Source: Hymenobacter sp. BRD67 (lineage in GTDB: Bacteria; Bacteroidota; Bacteroidia; Cytophagales; Hymenobacteraceae). From it: DNA of 64,000 nt. Of this stretch, positions 20,177-29,713 are shown in pieces. The stretch is from NCBI RefSeq assembly GCF_013256425.1, contig NZ_CP053904.1, positions 186,001 to 250,000 on the forward strand. Direction: 5' to 3'. The position numbers were made by a program, and so were the translations under genes. Each line of letters starts with the position of its first letter. Position 1 is the first letter of the stretch. The notes below the pieces were generated by a model that worked only from the letters and a program-made list of their open reading frames with translations, was not told the DNA's origin and made no database searches.

Positions 20177-21271
20177 TTGCTCGAAAAAGTCATCACCCTC
20201 GAAAATGTGTCCCTGGTTGACTTCCTGGGGGCCGATAACCAGAATATTCGTCGCATTTCGGCTGCTTTTCCGGGCAGTAAAATCGTGTCCCGGGGCAACG
20301 AAATCAAGATTCAGGGCCCTGCCGAAGTCATTTCGCGGGTCAACGATATCCTTAGCTCACTCATTGAGCACTATCATCAGTACGGCGCCATCACCGACCG
20401 CGACGTGAACCAGTACCTTTCCGCCACCTCCGAGGAGGCCGAAGGCCGGGTGCTGGCGGCCTCGCCCGATGTCATCCTGTTTGGGGCCAAAGGCGGCGTC
20501 ATCAAGGCCAAAACGCCCAACCAGCAAAAGCTGGTGGATACCGTGATGAAGCACGACCTCACCTTCACGCTTGGGCCCGCCGGTACCGGCAAAACCTATA
20601 TTTCGGTGGCGCTGGCGGTGCGGGCGCTCAAAAATAAAGAGGTTAAAAAAATTATTATCTCGCGCCCCGTGGTGGAAGCCGGCGAAAGCCTGGGTTTCCT
20701 GCCTGGCGATATGAAGGAAAAGGTAGACCCCTACCTACGCCCGATTTACGATGCTCTGGAAGATATGATTCCGGCCGAAAAGCTGAAATTTTATCAGGAG
20801 AACAAGATTATCGAAATCGCCCCGCTGGCCTACATGCGCGGCCGGACCCTGAACAACGCCTTCGTGCTGCTCGACGAAGCCCAGAACACCACCCCCAGCC
20901 AGATTAAGATGTTCCTGACCCGCATGGGGCCCTCGGCGAAAGTGATGGTGAATGGCGACCGCAGCCAGATTGACCTGCCCACCCGCCAGAAGTCGGGCCT
21001 GATGCAGGCGCTTGATATTCTGCGTGATATTCCCGGCATCGGCTACGTAGAGATGACTGCCGACGACGTGGTGCGCCACCGGCTGGTAAAGGAAATCGTG
21101 CAGGCCTACGACAAATACGACGTGGCCGAGCAGCGCCGCGAAGCCGAGTTTAAGCAGCGTCGCCACGAGGGCAACGACCGCAGCAATGGCCATGGGCGCG
21201 CTGAGCACGGCCGCCGCCCGGCCGAGCTCGCTGAGGCTGACCTGCCTCTCAACCACGAGCAGGCTCTGTAA
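20177..21271 (+). CDS. phoH: PhoH-family ATPase
   Basis: A 364-residue protein with a short N-terminal KH-like region and a PhoH ATPase domain. Walker A is GPAGTGKT at residues 133-140, Walker B is AFVLLDEAQN, and NGDRSQIDLP and the conserved R...G patterns follow. PhoH proteins are RNA-associated ATPases linked to RNA processing and stress. No ATG lies upstream in frame before a stop; the start is taken as TTG at 20177 (MLEKVITLENVSLVDFLG). The C-terminal tail is basic and His-rich (KQRRHEGNDRSNGHGRAE). A terminator follows directly. Confidence 0.9.
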   Translation: MLEKVITLENVSLVDFLGADNQNIRRISAAFPGSKIVSRGNEIKIQGPAEVISRVNDILSSLIEHYHQYGAITDRDVNQYLSATSEEAEGRVLAASPDVILFGAKGGVIKAKTPNQQKLVDTVMKHDLTFTLGPAGTGKTYISVALAVRALKNKEVKKIIISRPVVEAGESLGFLPGDMKEKVDPYLRPIYDALEDMIPAEKLKFYQENKIIEIAPLAYMRGRTLNNAFVLLDEAQNTTPSQIKMFLTRMGPSAKVMVNGDRSQIDLPTRQKSGLMQALDILRDIPGIGYVEMTADDVVRHRLVKEIVQAYDKYDVAEQRREAEFKQRRHEGNDRSNGHGRAEHGRRPAELAEADLPLNHEQAL

Positions 21272-21293
21272 AAAAGGAATAAGTCCTCTCAAA

Positions 21294-21331
21294 AAGAAGC
21301 CCCGGCCAGCATTGGTCGGGGCTTCTTTTTT
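21294..21331 (+). terminator. Rho-independent terminator after phoH
   Basis: The stem aagaagccccggcc pairs with ggtcggggcttctt around the loop agcatt and runs into a T tract. It is placed between phoH and the convergent DUF3817 gene and may serve both. Confidence 0.88.
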
Positions 21332-21351
21332 ATATAGTAAATAATTTATAT

Positions 21352-21671
21352 TCAGCGTGCCAATGGCTCCTGCGCAGCGGCTACAAACAGCCGCCGCTCG
21401 GCATAGAAGGCCCGAAGGGCAGCACCGATAGCACGAGCCCCAGCGCAGCCTTGCCCACCGACCAGCCCTGCTCGATGGTGTTTTGCACCAGTAGTAAGAC
21501 ATAGGAAATAAAAAATATTCCGTGGGCCATGCCCACGATGCGCACCGCTTCCGGCTGGCCGGCCAGGTATTTCAGCGGCATGGCAATGCCCAGCAGCACC
21601 AGCAGCGAAAGACCTTCCAGAATGCTGATGCCACGCAAACGGCCCAGTGACGTGTTTAGATAAGCAAGCAT
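21352..21671 (-). CDS. DUF3817 integral membrane protein, frameshifted as given
   Basis: From the ATG at 21671 the protein reads LRGISILEGLSLLVLLGIAM, PEAVRIVGMAHGIFFISYVL and GKAALGLVLSVLPFG, three hydrophobic segments in the order typical of DUF3817 (YdzA-like) proteins. The family's role is unknown. The frame is lost at ccc 21411-21413. Adding one base continues as AFYAERRLFVA and ends at 21352, about 106 residues, the normal size. Confidence 0.82.
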
Positions 21672-21797
21672 AACGCAAAGATACGCCGCCTGCTTAGGCG
21701 GCTGGTTGCCCAATGGCCGGGCCGTAGCCGGCGCGTCCGGATTCTGCCGCCAGGCCCGGATATTTGCGGTCGATTACGCCGTTTATCAGCTTCGTCC

Positions 21798-22232
21798 ATG
21801 ACCACCGTTCATAAAATTACCGACCTGCGCGACCTTGACGCGGCCTTTACCATCCGGGAGAAAGTATTTGTGGGCGAGCAAAATGTGCCCGCCGATGCCG
21901 AGTACGACCAGCACGACCGCGCGGCTACCACCCGCCACTACCTGGCTCACGTAGATGGCCTGCCGGCCGGCGCGGCCCGCTGGCGCCCCACCGAGCAGGG
22001 CGTAAAGCTTGAGCGCTTTGCCGTGCTGCCCGGCTTTCGTAACCACGGCGTGGGCGAAGCCCTCGTGCACCAGGTACTTGCCGACGTACGCGCCGAAGCT
22101 TCCGATGCCGCCCAGGTGTACCTGCATGCCCAGCTGCGCGCTATTCCGCTCTACGAGCGCACCGGCTTCCGGAAAGTAGGGGAGATGTTTGAGGAGTGCG
22201 ATATTCAGCACTATAAGATGGTGCTGGGGTAG
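21798..22232 (+). CDS. GNAT-family N-acetyltransferase
   Basis: A 144-residue GNAT protein. The acetyl-CoA-binding motif A is KLERFAVLPGFRNHGVGEAL (R-x-x-x-x-G/A variant), followed by YLHAQLRAIPLYERTGFRKV (motif B) and a C-terminal CDIQHYKMVL. The opening EKVFVGEQNVPADAEYDQHD places it in the ElaA/YjcF-like subgroup. The acceptor substrate is unknown. Divergent from DUF3817. Confidence 0.88.
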   Translation: MTTVHKITDLRDLDAAFTIREKVFVGEQNVPADAEYDQHDRAATTRHYLAHVDGLPAGAARWRPTEQGVKLERFAVLPGFRNHGVGEALVHQVLADVRAEASDAAQVYLHAQLRAIPLYERTGFRKVGEMFEECDIQHYKMVLG

Positions 22233-22379
22233 GAGCGAGCCGGGCGGTGTAGGGCGTAGAGCTGACTAGTTATTGGTAATCAGTAGCTAAGGCGCTTTGT
22301 GAAGTTTCACCTGCGCCTTTCAGCGGGTTTTAGTAAGTATCTATGCAAGGGCTTATCTTTTACAGATAATTTTTGCGCT

Positions 22380-24665
22380 ATGCTTACGTGGTCTTCGGCT
22401 CCTTTCCTGCGCGTGGCGCTGGCCTATATTGGGGGCGTGGCGGGTTATTTATACCTGGGGCAGCAATGGGCCGGCAGCGCCGCGCCCTGGGCAGCGGGCC
22501 TCGTGCTGCTCTACCTGTTGAGCTGGCTCTGGAGCCAGCGCCACCCTACGCCGGCCGCTACCGATGCCGTGGGTTTGGTAGGGCTGCTGGCCGTTGCCGC
22601 GCTGGGCTTTGCCCGCAGCCAGGCCGTAACGGAAAGTCGTCGGCCCGACCACCTCGGGCACTTGGCGCCGCGTATCGAGTTTTACCGCGCTACCGTGGAT
22701 GAGGCGCCCGTGGTGCGCGCCAATACGTTCGCTACTACACTGCGGGTGCAGGCGGTGCGCGTGGCCGGGCGCTGGCAGCAGGCCAGTGGCGGCATTCGGG
22801 TGAGTGTGCCGCGCCACGAAACGGCCGGCTCAGTACCAGCCCCGCGCTACGGGCAGGTGTGGCTGGTGCAGGGGGCGCCCGAGCTAAGCAAGGGCCCGGC
22901 CAACCTGGGCGAATTTGACTACCGGCGCTACTTACAGTACCAGCAGGTGTACCACGCGCAGTTTGTGCACCAGGGGCAGTATAAGGTGCTGGGCTACGCG
23001 CCGCTGAGCTGGCCGGTAGCGATTAGCCAGCGGACGGCTGCCGTGCTCGATGACGTGCTGCGCCGCTACGTGCCCAGCGTGCGCGAGTACGCGCTGGGCA
23101 CGGCGCTGGTACTGGGCTTTAAGGATGATATCGACCAGGAAACCAAGCAGGCTTACGCCAACACGGGTACCACGCACATCATGGCCGTGTCGGGCTTGCA
23201 GGTGGGGCTGCTGTTTGCCGCGCTGCAATGGCTGCTGGCGCGGGTGCCGCTGGGCGGCCCGGTTGGGGGCCGCCGGCTGCTGACGGCCGGGCTGGGCCTG
23301 GTCCTCATCTGGAGCTACGCGTTCTTAACCGGCCTTTCGGCCTCGGTGCTGCGAGCCACGGTGATGTTTACGCTCGTGATACTGGGGCAGGCCTGGGAGC
23401 GGCAAAGCAGCCTCTTTAATACGCTGAGCGCGGCGGCGTTCTGCCTGCTTTTATATAATCCGTACCTGCTCTGCGACGTTGGTTTCCAGCTCTCGTTTCT
23501 GGCAGTGCTCAGTATTGTGTACCTGCAGCCGCGCATTGTGCGCTGGCTCGATGTGCACAATGCCGTGCTCGACCGCCGTCGCAGCTGGCACGCCCCGGTG
23601 GTGCAAAAAAGCTACGAAGCCACCTCCTGGCTGGCCGATGCCGGGTGGCAGCTCACGGCGCTGTCGGTGGCGGCGCAGGTGGCTACCTTTCCGCTGGGGC
23701 TGTATTATTTCCACCAGTTTCCGTTCAACTTTCTGCTGTCTAACCTGATTGCGGTGCCCATTTCGAGCCTGGCCGTGTACGTGGGCGTGGTACTGCTGCT
23801 GGTAAAGGGCCTGGTGGTGCTGCCGGCGCAGTGGCTACCCTGGCTCGACTGGCTGCCCCGGGCCGTAGGCTGGGTATTTGAGCAGCTTATCTGGCTCTTC
23901 AACGAGTATATTTTCCTCATTGGTCGGCTGCTACCGGGCGCCGTGGTTGGGGCGTGCACCTCAGCCAGGGGCAAACACTGCTGGTGTTTTTGCTTATCGG
24001 CGCGTTTTGCGCGTTCGTGGCTTCCCGCCGTCTGGCCTGGGCGGGCTGGTGCGTAGCGCTGCTGAGCTTATATAGTATAAGTAGAATGTTAGAGGCGCGG
24101 GCGGTAGCGCCGCGGCGCGAGTTCGTGGTGTACAGCATCCCAAGGCGCTCGGTGGTGGGCTTCTGGCAGGGCGCCGCCGTAGAGTTTGCCACCCCGACTC
24201 GCTGCCGCTCTCCGAAACGGAGCGCACCTATCGGCTCAAGCCCAGCCTGATACTGCGCCGCGTGCGTGCGCCGCGCTACTGCGTAGGCTGGCAGGGTGCC
24301 CGCGTGCCGGCCCGCGCCGTGGCTGCCGCCGACAGCGCCGAGGCTACGCGCCGCCACCCGCCCGCGCCGCTGGTACTGGCCCGGTGGCGCGGCCTGCGTA
24401 TCGCGTTTGTGAGCGGCAGCCTGCGCCGTCTCTCCGGCCCCGCGCCCGCGCAGCCCGCCGATGTGGTGGTGCTGCGCCGCAACCCTTATCTCCATCCCGA
24501 AGCCCTGGCCGCGCACTTTGGGAAGCAGGCGCGGGTCGTGTTCGACTCGTCGTGCAAGCGCTGGTACATTGCCCGGCAAGACTCGGCCCTGCGGGCTGCC
24601 GGCTTCCGCACCTGGGATGTAAACGAGCAGGGGCCTTTACCTATGCGCTGCCACCCGGGCGGTAG
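22380..24665 (+). CDS. comEC: ComEC/Rec2-family DNA-uptake membrane protein, three frameshifts as given
   Basis: From the ATG at 22380 the protein has N-terminal membrane segments, a DUF4131 region and the large Competence domain with the family signatures TGTTHIMAVSGLQVGLLFA and FLTGLSASVLRATVMF, several further spans, and a C-terminal part that resembles the metallo-beta-lactamase-like ending in shortened form (LPLSETERTYRLKPSLI ... GFRTWDVNEQGAFTYALPPG). In the competence model ComEC forms the inner-membrane channel for single-stranded DNA. One-base losses at 23949-23952, 24192-24195 and 24630-24633 break the frame. Repaired length is about 762 residues. Confidence 0.87.
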
Positions 24666-24873
24666 CCGGCTCTCATTGGCTGCGGCAACTCGTCTGGTAA
24701 GTCATGGCCGGGCCTGCTGCCGAAAAAGAAGGATAGCAGTAAGTGAGTGCAGAATATGCTCAGAATTTTTAGCGGTAACGCAACCATTACCCCCTATTTC
24801 GCGAGTCTGTGAAATAGTATGCCGCACCGGGCGTTTAATCTAGGCGGCCGCTTTCGCCGTATTTTGTTTTACT

Positions 24874-25680
24874 ATGACCGACTACCTCTCCCCGGAACTT
24901 GATACCCTGCGCTTTCTGCAATACGAGGTGCAGGACCGCCTGGCGTACATCACTCTCAATCGTCCGACTAAGCGCAATGCGCTCAGCGCGAACGTGGTAA
25001 CGGAGCTAAAGCAGGCTTTCGAGCAGGCCGAAGCCGACGATAAGGTAAAAGTCATCATCCTGCGGGCGGCCGGCGACGTGTTCTGCGCCGGGGCCGACCT
25101 GAAGTATCTGCAAGAGCTGCAGGACAATACTTATCAGGAAAACCTGGCCGACAGCACCCACCTGATGCAGCTGTTTCACCAGATTTATACCCTCAAAAAG
25201 CTGGTAATCGGGCAGGTGCAGGGCCACGCGCTGGCCGGTGGCTGCGGCCTGGCCGCACTGTGCGACATTACGTTTGCCGTGCCCGAAGCCAAGTTTGGCT
25301 ACACGGAAGTAAAAATTGGCTTCCTGCCGGCTGTCGTGAGCGTATTTCTACTGCGCCGCATCGGTGAGGCCCGCACCAAGCAGCTGCTGCTGAGCGGCGA
25401 CATTATCTCGGCCCAGCAGGCGCTGGAGTATGGCCTCATCACCTTCATTGCCGAGAAAGACCAGCTGGCCGATACGGTGCGCACCTACGCCCTGCGCCTG
25501 GCCCGCGAAAACTCGGGCCACAGCATCGAAATCACCAAAGAAATTCTGGCCCGCCTGCCCGAGCTGGCTCTAGAAGATGGCCTGCGCTACGCCGCCGAGC
25601 GCAACGCAGCCACCCGTGCCTCCGACGACTGCCGCCGCGGCATTGCCGCGTTCCTGAACAAAGAGAAGCTGGACTGGTAA
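24874..25680 (+). CDS. Enoyl-CoA hydratase/isomerase family protein
   Basis: A 268-residue crotonase-fold protein. The oxyanion-hole and CoA-binding segments are FCAGADLKYL and GQVQGHALAGGCGLAALCDI, and the general-acid region is AKFGYTEVKIGFLPAVVS with a Glu at the expected hydratase position. Proteins of this group hydrate enoyl-CoA in beta-oxidation or act as methylglutaconyl-CoA hydratases in leucine breakdown; the second is common in Bacteroidota but cannot be proven here. A strong terminator closes the unit. Confidence 0.88.
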   Translation: MTDYLSPELDTLRFLQYEVQDRLAYITLNRPTKRNALSANVVTELKQAFEQAEADDKVKVIILRAAGDVFCAGADLKYLQELQDNTYQENLADSTHLMQLFHQIYTLKKLVIGQVQGHALAGGCGLAALCDITFAVPEAKFGYTEVKIGFLPAVVSVFLLRRIGEARTKQLLLSGDIISAQQALEYGLITFIAEKDQLADTVRTYALRLARENSGHSIEITKEILARLPELALEDGLRYAAERNAATRASDDCRRGIAAFLNKEKLDW

Positions 25681-25685
25681 TTAAC

Positions 25686-25733
25686 CCACGGCGGTCGGGG
25701 CAAGCGTTATACTCGCCCCGACCGCCGTTTTTT
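25686..25733 (+). terminator. Rho-independent terminator after the enoyl-CoA hydratase
   Basis: A 14-bp perfect stem (acggcggtcggggc with its complement) around a 13-nt loop, followed by six T residues. It ends 3 bp before the crtZ start codon, so crtZ must have its promoter within or upstream of this hairpin, or depend on read-through. Confidence 0.9.
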
Positions 25734-25736
25734 GCT

Positions 25737-26213
25737 ATGTCACTCCTTGTCTCCGTTCTCATCACCCTTGCTACCTTCTCCTTTATGGAGTTTTGGGCAT
25801 GGTTTATGCACAAATACGTGCAGCACGGGCCGCTGTGGGTGCTGCATCGCTCGCACCACGTGCGGCCCAGCCCGCGCCCGTTTGAGCGCAATGATTGGTT
25901 TTTTGCTATATACGGGGCGCTTTCCGCGGGCCTGTTTATAACCGGCGCTAATGGCCAGCGCTGGTGGTTTTGGGTTGGCGTAGGCATTGCCTTATATGGC
26001 ACGGTCTATTTCTTTGTGCACGATGGCCTGATTCACGGCCGCCTGCCCTTTTGGAAAAAAACCGACAACGTATACCTGCGGGCGCTCAACATGGCCCACA
26101 AAATGCACCATAAAACTCAGGGGCGCGACCATTCCGAAGAGTTTGGCCTGCTCTGGGTTTCACCCAAATACCTGCGCTTGGCCCGGCAGCAAGCCGGCAA
26201 AAAAGCCCGCTGA
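25737..26213 (+). CDS. crtZ: Beta-carotene 3-hydroxylase CrtZ
   Basis: A 158-residue integral membrane diiron hydroxylase of the fatty-acid-hydroxylase superfamily. All the histidine boxes are present: HKYVQH, HRSHH, HDGLIHGR and HKMHH. Hydrophobic segments lie near the N-terminus (VLITLATFSFMEFWAWF) and in the middle (WWFWVGVGIALYGTVYFFV). CrtZ adds hydroxyl groups at C3/C3' of the ionone rings to make zeaxanthin-type carotenoids. It is the first gene of the carotenoid region, separated from the enoyl-CoA hydratase by a terminator. Confidence 0.92.
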   Translation: MSLLVSVLITLATFSFMEFWAWFMHKYVQHGPLWVLHRSHHVRPSPRPFERNDWFFAIYGALSAGLFITGANGQRWWFWVGVGIALYGTVYFFVHDGLIHGRLPFWKKTDNVYLRALNMAHKMHHKTQGRDHSEEFGLLWVSPKYLRLARQQAGKKAR

Positions 26214-26381
26214 TGCAGTGCCAGGGTGGTTCGGTAAACTATTTGCCGGCTTATTGAATTTGATAAGGTAATAGCCGGCTTCGCACGCACCGGCCTGTTC
26301 CTTACTACTACATTATACGCTTCTGAATACCGGCTCCACGCCAGAGCCGGACTGTTATCCAGCCTTCCAAAAAACAAACGA

Positions 26382-27301
26382 GTGGCTCATTATTCTATCA
26401 GCGATTTGGAGCAGCTTTCCGGCGTGAAGGCGCATACCATTCGCATCTGGGAGCAGCGCTATAACTTGCTGAAGCCCAGTCGTACTACTACTAATATTCG
26501 TACCTACAGCGAAACCGACCTGCGTCGGCTGCTCAATGTAGCTACGCTGTGCGCCCGCGGCCACCGCATCTCGCAGGTGGTGCGCCTGAGCGAGGAGGAG
26601 TGCCAGACGGCGGCCCTGGCGTTTTGCAACGAAGTAAAGCCCGCCGACAGTGCCCGGCTCAATGCGCTGCTCGGGGCGGCCCTCGACCTTGATGAGCCGC
26701 GCCTGCACCGCCAGTTTGATGAAGCCATCAGCGAGATGGGCACTGAAGAAACCATGCTGCGCCTAGGCTACCCGCTGCTGCAGCGCCTGGGGTATCGTGG
26801 AAGGAAGGCTCGCTGAGCCTGGCGCAGGAGCGCCTGGTGGCCCAGCTGCTGCGTCAGGAGCTGCTGGCCTCGGCCGATGCGCTGCCGCTTATTCCGCTGG
26901 CCCAGGCTGAGGCGCCGCGCTGGCTGTTGTTTTTGCCCGAAGGCGAGTGGCAGGAGCTTTCGCTGCTCTTTATGAATTATGCGTTGCGGGTGCGGGGCCG
27001 CCAGGTGCTGTATTTGGGGGCCAATCTGCCCATAGCCGATGTGGTGGCCGCCGCCCAGGCCTTCCGGCCCACGGTGTTGGCCACCGTGCTTACCAAGGCG
27101 CCGGCCCGTAGCCCCGTGCAGGCCTACGCCGCCGAGCTGCGCGCGCAGTGCCCCGAGGCCACTTTGGTACTATACGGGTCGCTGGCCGTGCAAACCCAGG
27201 ACCTGCCCGACGGCTGCCTGCCGCTGGCCTGCCTGGCTGAGTTTCGTGATTTAATTCCGCTTGTAAATCAGCCAATTGAAGGCGAGCTGGCAGAAAGTTA
27301 G
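26382..27301 (+). CDS. MerR-family regulator with degenerate cobalamin-binding domain, frameshifted as given
   Basis: The N-terminal MerR winged helix (YSISDLEQLSGVKAHTIRIW, then LLKPSRTTTNIRTYSETDL) is followed by a linker and a C-terminal region laid out like the B12-binding domain of CarA/CarH/LitR light-response repressors (PRWLLFLPEGEWQELSLLFM ... VLYLGANLPIADVV). The expected His-x-x-Gly of the cobalamin motif reads Gln-Glu-Leu-Ser. The frame is lost at the G run 26789-26792; one added base gives about 306 residues. Start is GTG at 26382. It sits between crtZ and the crt sigma and biosynthesis genes, so control of carotenoid synthesis is likely. Confidence 0.82.
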
Positions 27302-27427
27302 AAGGGGACGCGGTCCGGAGCCTGGCTCTGTACGTAGATAGTTGCGCCGCGGCCTGCCAGGCGGGTGCGGTATTAAAAAAGCTGAAAAAAAGCGCTGCGT
27401 AGCGAGCCATATTTCCTGCTTGTAGTC

Positions 27428-27435
27428 TACCTTTG
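27428..27435 (+). promoter_or_regulatory. Candidate -7 box (TAnnTTTG) before the ECF sigma gene
   Basis: TACCTTTG fits the Bacteroidota primary-sigma -7 consensus TAnnTTTG and lies 31 bp before the start codon of the downstream sigma gene. No clear -33 TTTG is seen at the usual spacing. Confidence 0.4.
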
Positions 27436-27466
27436 TTTAAGATTCTGCTACGAACCCTTCTACAAT

Positions 27467-28027
27467 ATGACTTCTCTGGAATTCACCTCCCAAGTGCAGA
27501 AGATATCTTCCTCGCTTCGCCCCGTGGCCATGAACCTCACCCGCGATGCGGATGACGCGAAGGACCTGGTGCAGGAAACGCTGCTGAAGGCGCTGCTCAA
27601 TAAGGACAAGTTTAAAGCGGGTACCAATTTGAAGGCGTGGTTGTACACCATCATGCGCAACACCTTCATCAACAATTATAACAAGATAACCAAGCGTAGC
27701 TCGAATATTGACTCTACTGAATATTTTCAGTATTTTAATACCGACGAGAACTACATTACCCACAACGGCGCTACCACCGATTTTGTGGTGCGCGACATCA
27801 ACGAGGCCATTGCCAGCCTGGGCACCGACTACCGGACGCCCTTTATGATGTATTACATCGGCTACAAGTACCTGGAGATTGCCGAAAAGCTGCAAATTCC
27901 GATTGGTACCGTAAAAAACCGCATTCACATTGCCCGCAAAGACCTCAAGGCTGCCCTGAAGGTATACGCTCCTGCCGGCGCCGACCGCCCCGGCAGCGTG
28001 CTGAGCGAAGAGGCTGAGCAGGAATAG
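27467..28027 (+). CDS. ECF-type RNA polymerase sigma factor in the carotenoid cluster
   Basis: A 186-residue sigma-70 family protein with region 2 (DADDAKDLVQETLLKALLNK, then NLKAWLYTIMRNTFINNYNK) and region 4 (GYKYLEIAEKLQIPIGTVKN). It resembles the short ECF sigma factors found next to MerR-B12 regulators and crt genes in Cytophagales; light or oxidative stress control is an inference from that context. It is followed by its own terminator-like hairpin (28055-28096), so crtI is probably expressed from a separate promoter. Confidence 0.88.
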   Translation: MTSLEFTSQVQKISSSLRPVAMNLTRDADDAKDLVQETLLKALLNKDKFKAGTNLKAWLYTIMRNTFINNYNKITKRSSNIDSTEYFQYFNTDENYITHNGATTDFVVRDINEAIASLGTDYRTPFMMYYIGYKYLEIAEKLQIPIGTVKNRIHIARKDLKAALKVYAPAGADRPGSVLSEEAEQE

Positions 28028-28054
28028 CTTGCCGAGTTGCGTACCGACTACCGA

Positions 28055-28096
28055 CCGCCGTGCCTTCCGCCTAGCTCGGAGGGCGCGGCGTTTTTT
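28055..28096 (+). terminator. Rho-independent terminator after the ECF sigma gene
   Basis: cgccgtgccttccg pairs imperfectly with cggagggcgcggcg around cctagct and is followed by six T residues. Confidence 0.75.
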
Positions 28097-28152
28097 CGTC
28101 TGTCAATGCCGTGCTGCGCTCGGTATTGGCAAAAGGCTCATAACTTATTTAA

Positions 28153-29625
28153 ATGCCCCACGCAGTAGTAATAGGGGCCGGTTTTGCCGGTCTATCGGCC
28201 GCCACCACACTGGCCCAGGCGGGCTGGCAGGTAACGCTGCTGGAAAAGAACAGCAGCCCCGGCGGCCGGGCACGGGTATTTGAGGCCCAGGGTTTTACCT
28301 TCGATATGGGCCCGAGCTGGTACTGGATGCCCGGCGTATTTGAGCAGTACTTCGGCCGGTTTGGCAAGCGCGTGGCCGACTATTACGAGCTGGTGCGGCT
28401 CGACCCGTCGTATCAGGTTATTTTTGAAGGCGACGATGCCGTGGACATTCCGGCCGACATGGCCAGGCTGCGGCAGCTGTTTGAGCGCCTGGAGCCGGGC
28501 AGCGCGGCGCGGCTCGATGCCTTTCTGGCCCAGGCCAAGTATAAGTACGAGGTCGGCATCAACAAATTTGTGAACCTGCCCAGCCGCTCGGTGCTGGAGT
28601 TTGTGGATTGGCAGGTTATCAGCGGGGCCGTGCGGCTCGATTTGCTGCAAAGCATGGCCCGGCACGCCCGCAAGTTCTTTAGCCATCCCAGGCTGCTCAA
28701 GCTCATTGAGTTTCCGGTATTGTTTCTGGGCGCTACGCCCGAGAATACCCCCGCCCTCTACTCACTTATGAACTACGCCGACCTGGTGCTGGGCACCTGG
28801 TACCCCAAGGGCGGCATGCACCAGATAGTGCGTGGCATGGTAGCGCTGGCCGAAGAGCTGGGCGTGCAGATGCAGTACAACCAGGAAGTACGCGAAATCG
28901 TGGTCGATAACGGCCATGCTACCGGCGTCCGCACTGCCACCGGCTTCTGGCCCGCCGATGCCGTGGTAGCCGGCGCCGACTACCATCACGTTGAGCAGCA
29001 GCTCGTGGCGCCCGAGTATCGCCACTATTCGCCCGCTTATTGGGACTCGCGTACCCTGGCCCCGTCGTCGCTGCTGTTTTACCTCGGGGTGAGCCGCAAG
29101 CTGGACCGCCTGCAACACCACAACCTGTTTTTCGACGAAGATTTCAGCCAGCACGCCCACGAGATTTATGAGGCGCCGCAGTGGCCCAGCCGGCCACTGT
29201 TCTACGCCTCGGTGCCTAGCAAAACCGACCCCACGGTGGCGCCCGAAGACCAGGAAAACCTGTTTCTGCTCATTCCGGTGGCTCCCGACCTCGACGACCC
29301 CGAAGCAACCCGCGAGAAATATTACAATCTGCTAATGGACCGGCTCGAAAAGCATTGCGGCCACTCCATTCGCGACGCCGTGGTGTTTAAGCGCAGCTAC
29401 GCCCACCGCGACTTTATGGCCGACTACCATTCCTTTAAAGGCAATGCCTACGGCCTGGCCAATACGCTGCGGCAAACGGCCATTCTCAAGCCCACCCTTA
29501 AGAGCAAAAAGGTCAGTAACTTGTACTTCACCGGCCAGCTTACCGTGCCGGGGCCGGGTGTGCCGCCCTCGCTCATTTCGGGGCAGGTGGTGGCGGGCGA
29601 GGTACTGAAGGAAATTAAAAGTTAA
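28153..29625 (+). CDS. crtI: Phytoene desaturase CrtI
   Basis: A 490-residue FAD-dependent desaturase. The dinucleotide-binding motif HAVVIGAGFAGLSAATTLAQ starts at residue 3, with the acidic end LLEKNSSPGGRARV and the CrtI signature FTFDMGPSWYWMP. The C-terminal FAD contact NLYFTGQLTVPGPGVPPSLI is intact. CrtI converts phytoene to lycopene through four desaturations. crtB follows after 88 bp on the same strand. Confidence 0.94.
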   Translation: MPHAVVIGAGFAGLSAATTLAQAGWQVTLLEKNSSPGGRARVFEAQGFTFDMGPSWYWMPGVFEQYFGRFGKRVADYYELVRLDPSYQVIFEGDDAVDIPADMARLRQLFERLEPGSAARLDAFLAQAKYKYEVGINKFVNLPSRSVLEFVDWQVISGAVRLDLLQSMARHARKFFSHPRLLKLIEFPVLFLGATPENTPALYSLMNYADLVLGTWYPKGGMHQIVRGMVALAEELGVQMQYNQEVREIVVDNGHATGVRTATGFWPADAVVAGADYHHVEQQLVAPEYRHYSPAYWDSRTLAPSSLLFYLGVSRKLDRLQHHNLFFDEDFSQHAHEIYEAPQWPSRPLFYASVPSKTDPTVAPEDQENLFLLIPVAPDLDDPEATREKYYNLLMDRLEKHCGHSIRDAVVFKRSYAHRDFMADYHSFKGNAYGLANTLRQTAILKPTLKSKKVSNLYFTGQLTVPGPGVPPSLISGQVVAGEVLKEIKS

Positions 29626-29713
29626 GCGTTAAAGGTTGAGAATTGACAATGAGTGGCTTAGCTACTCAAGGCACTCGGCTTTTAACTTATAACTCATAGC
29701 TTTTACCTAAAAA

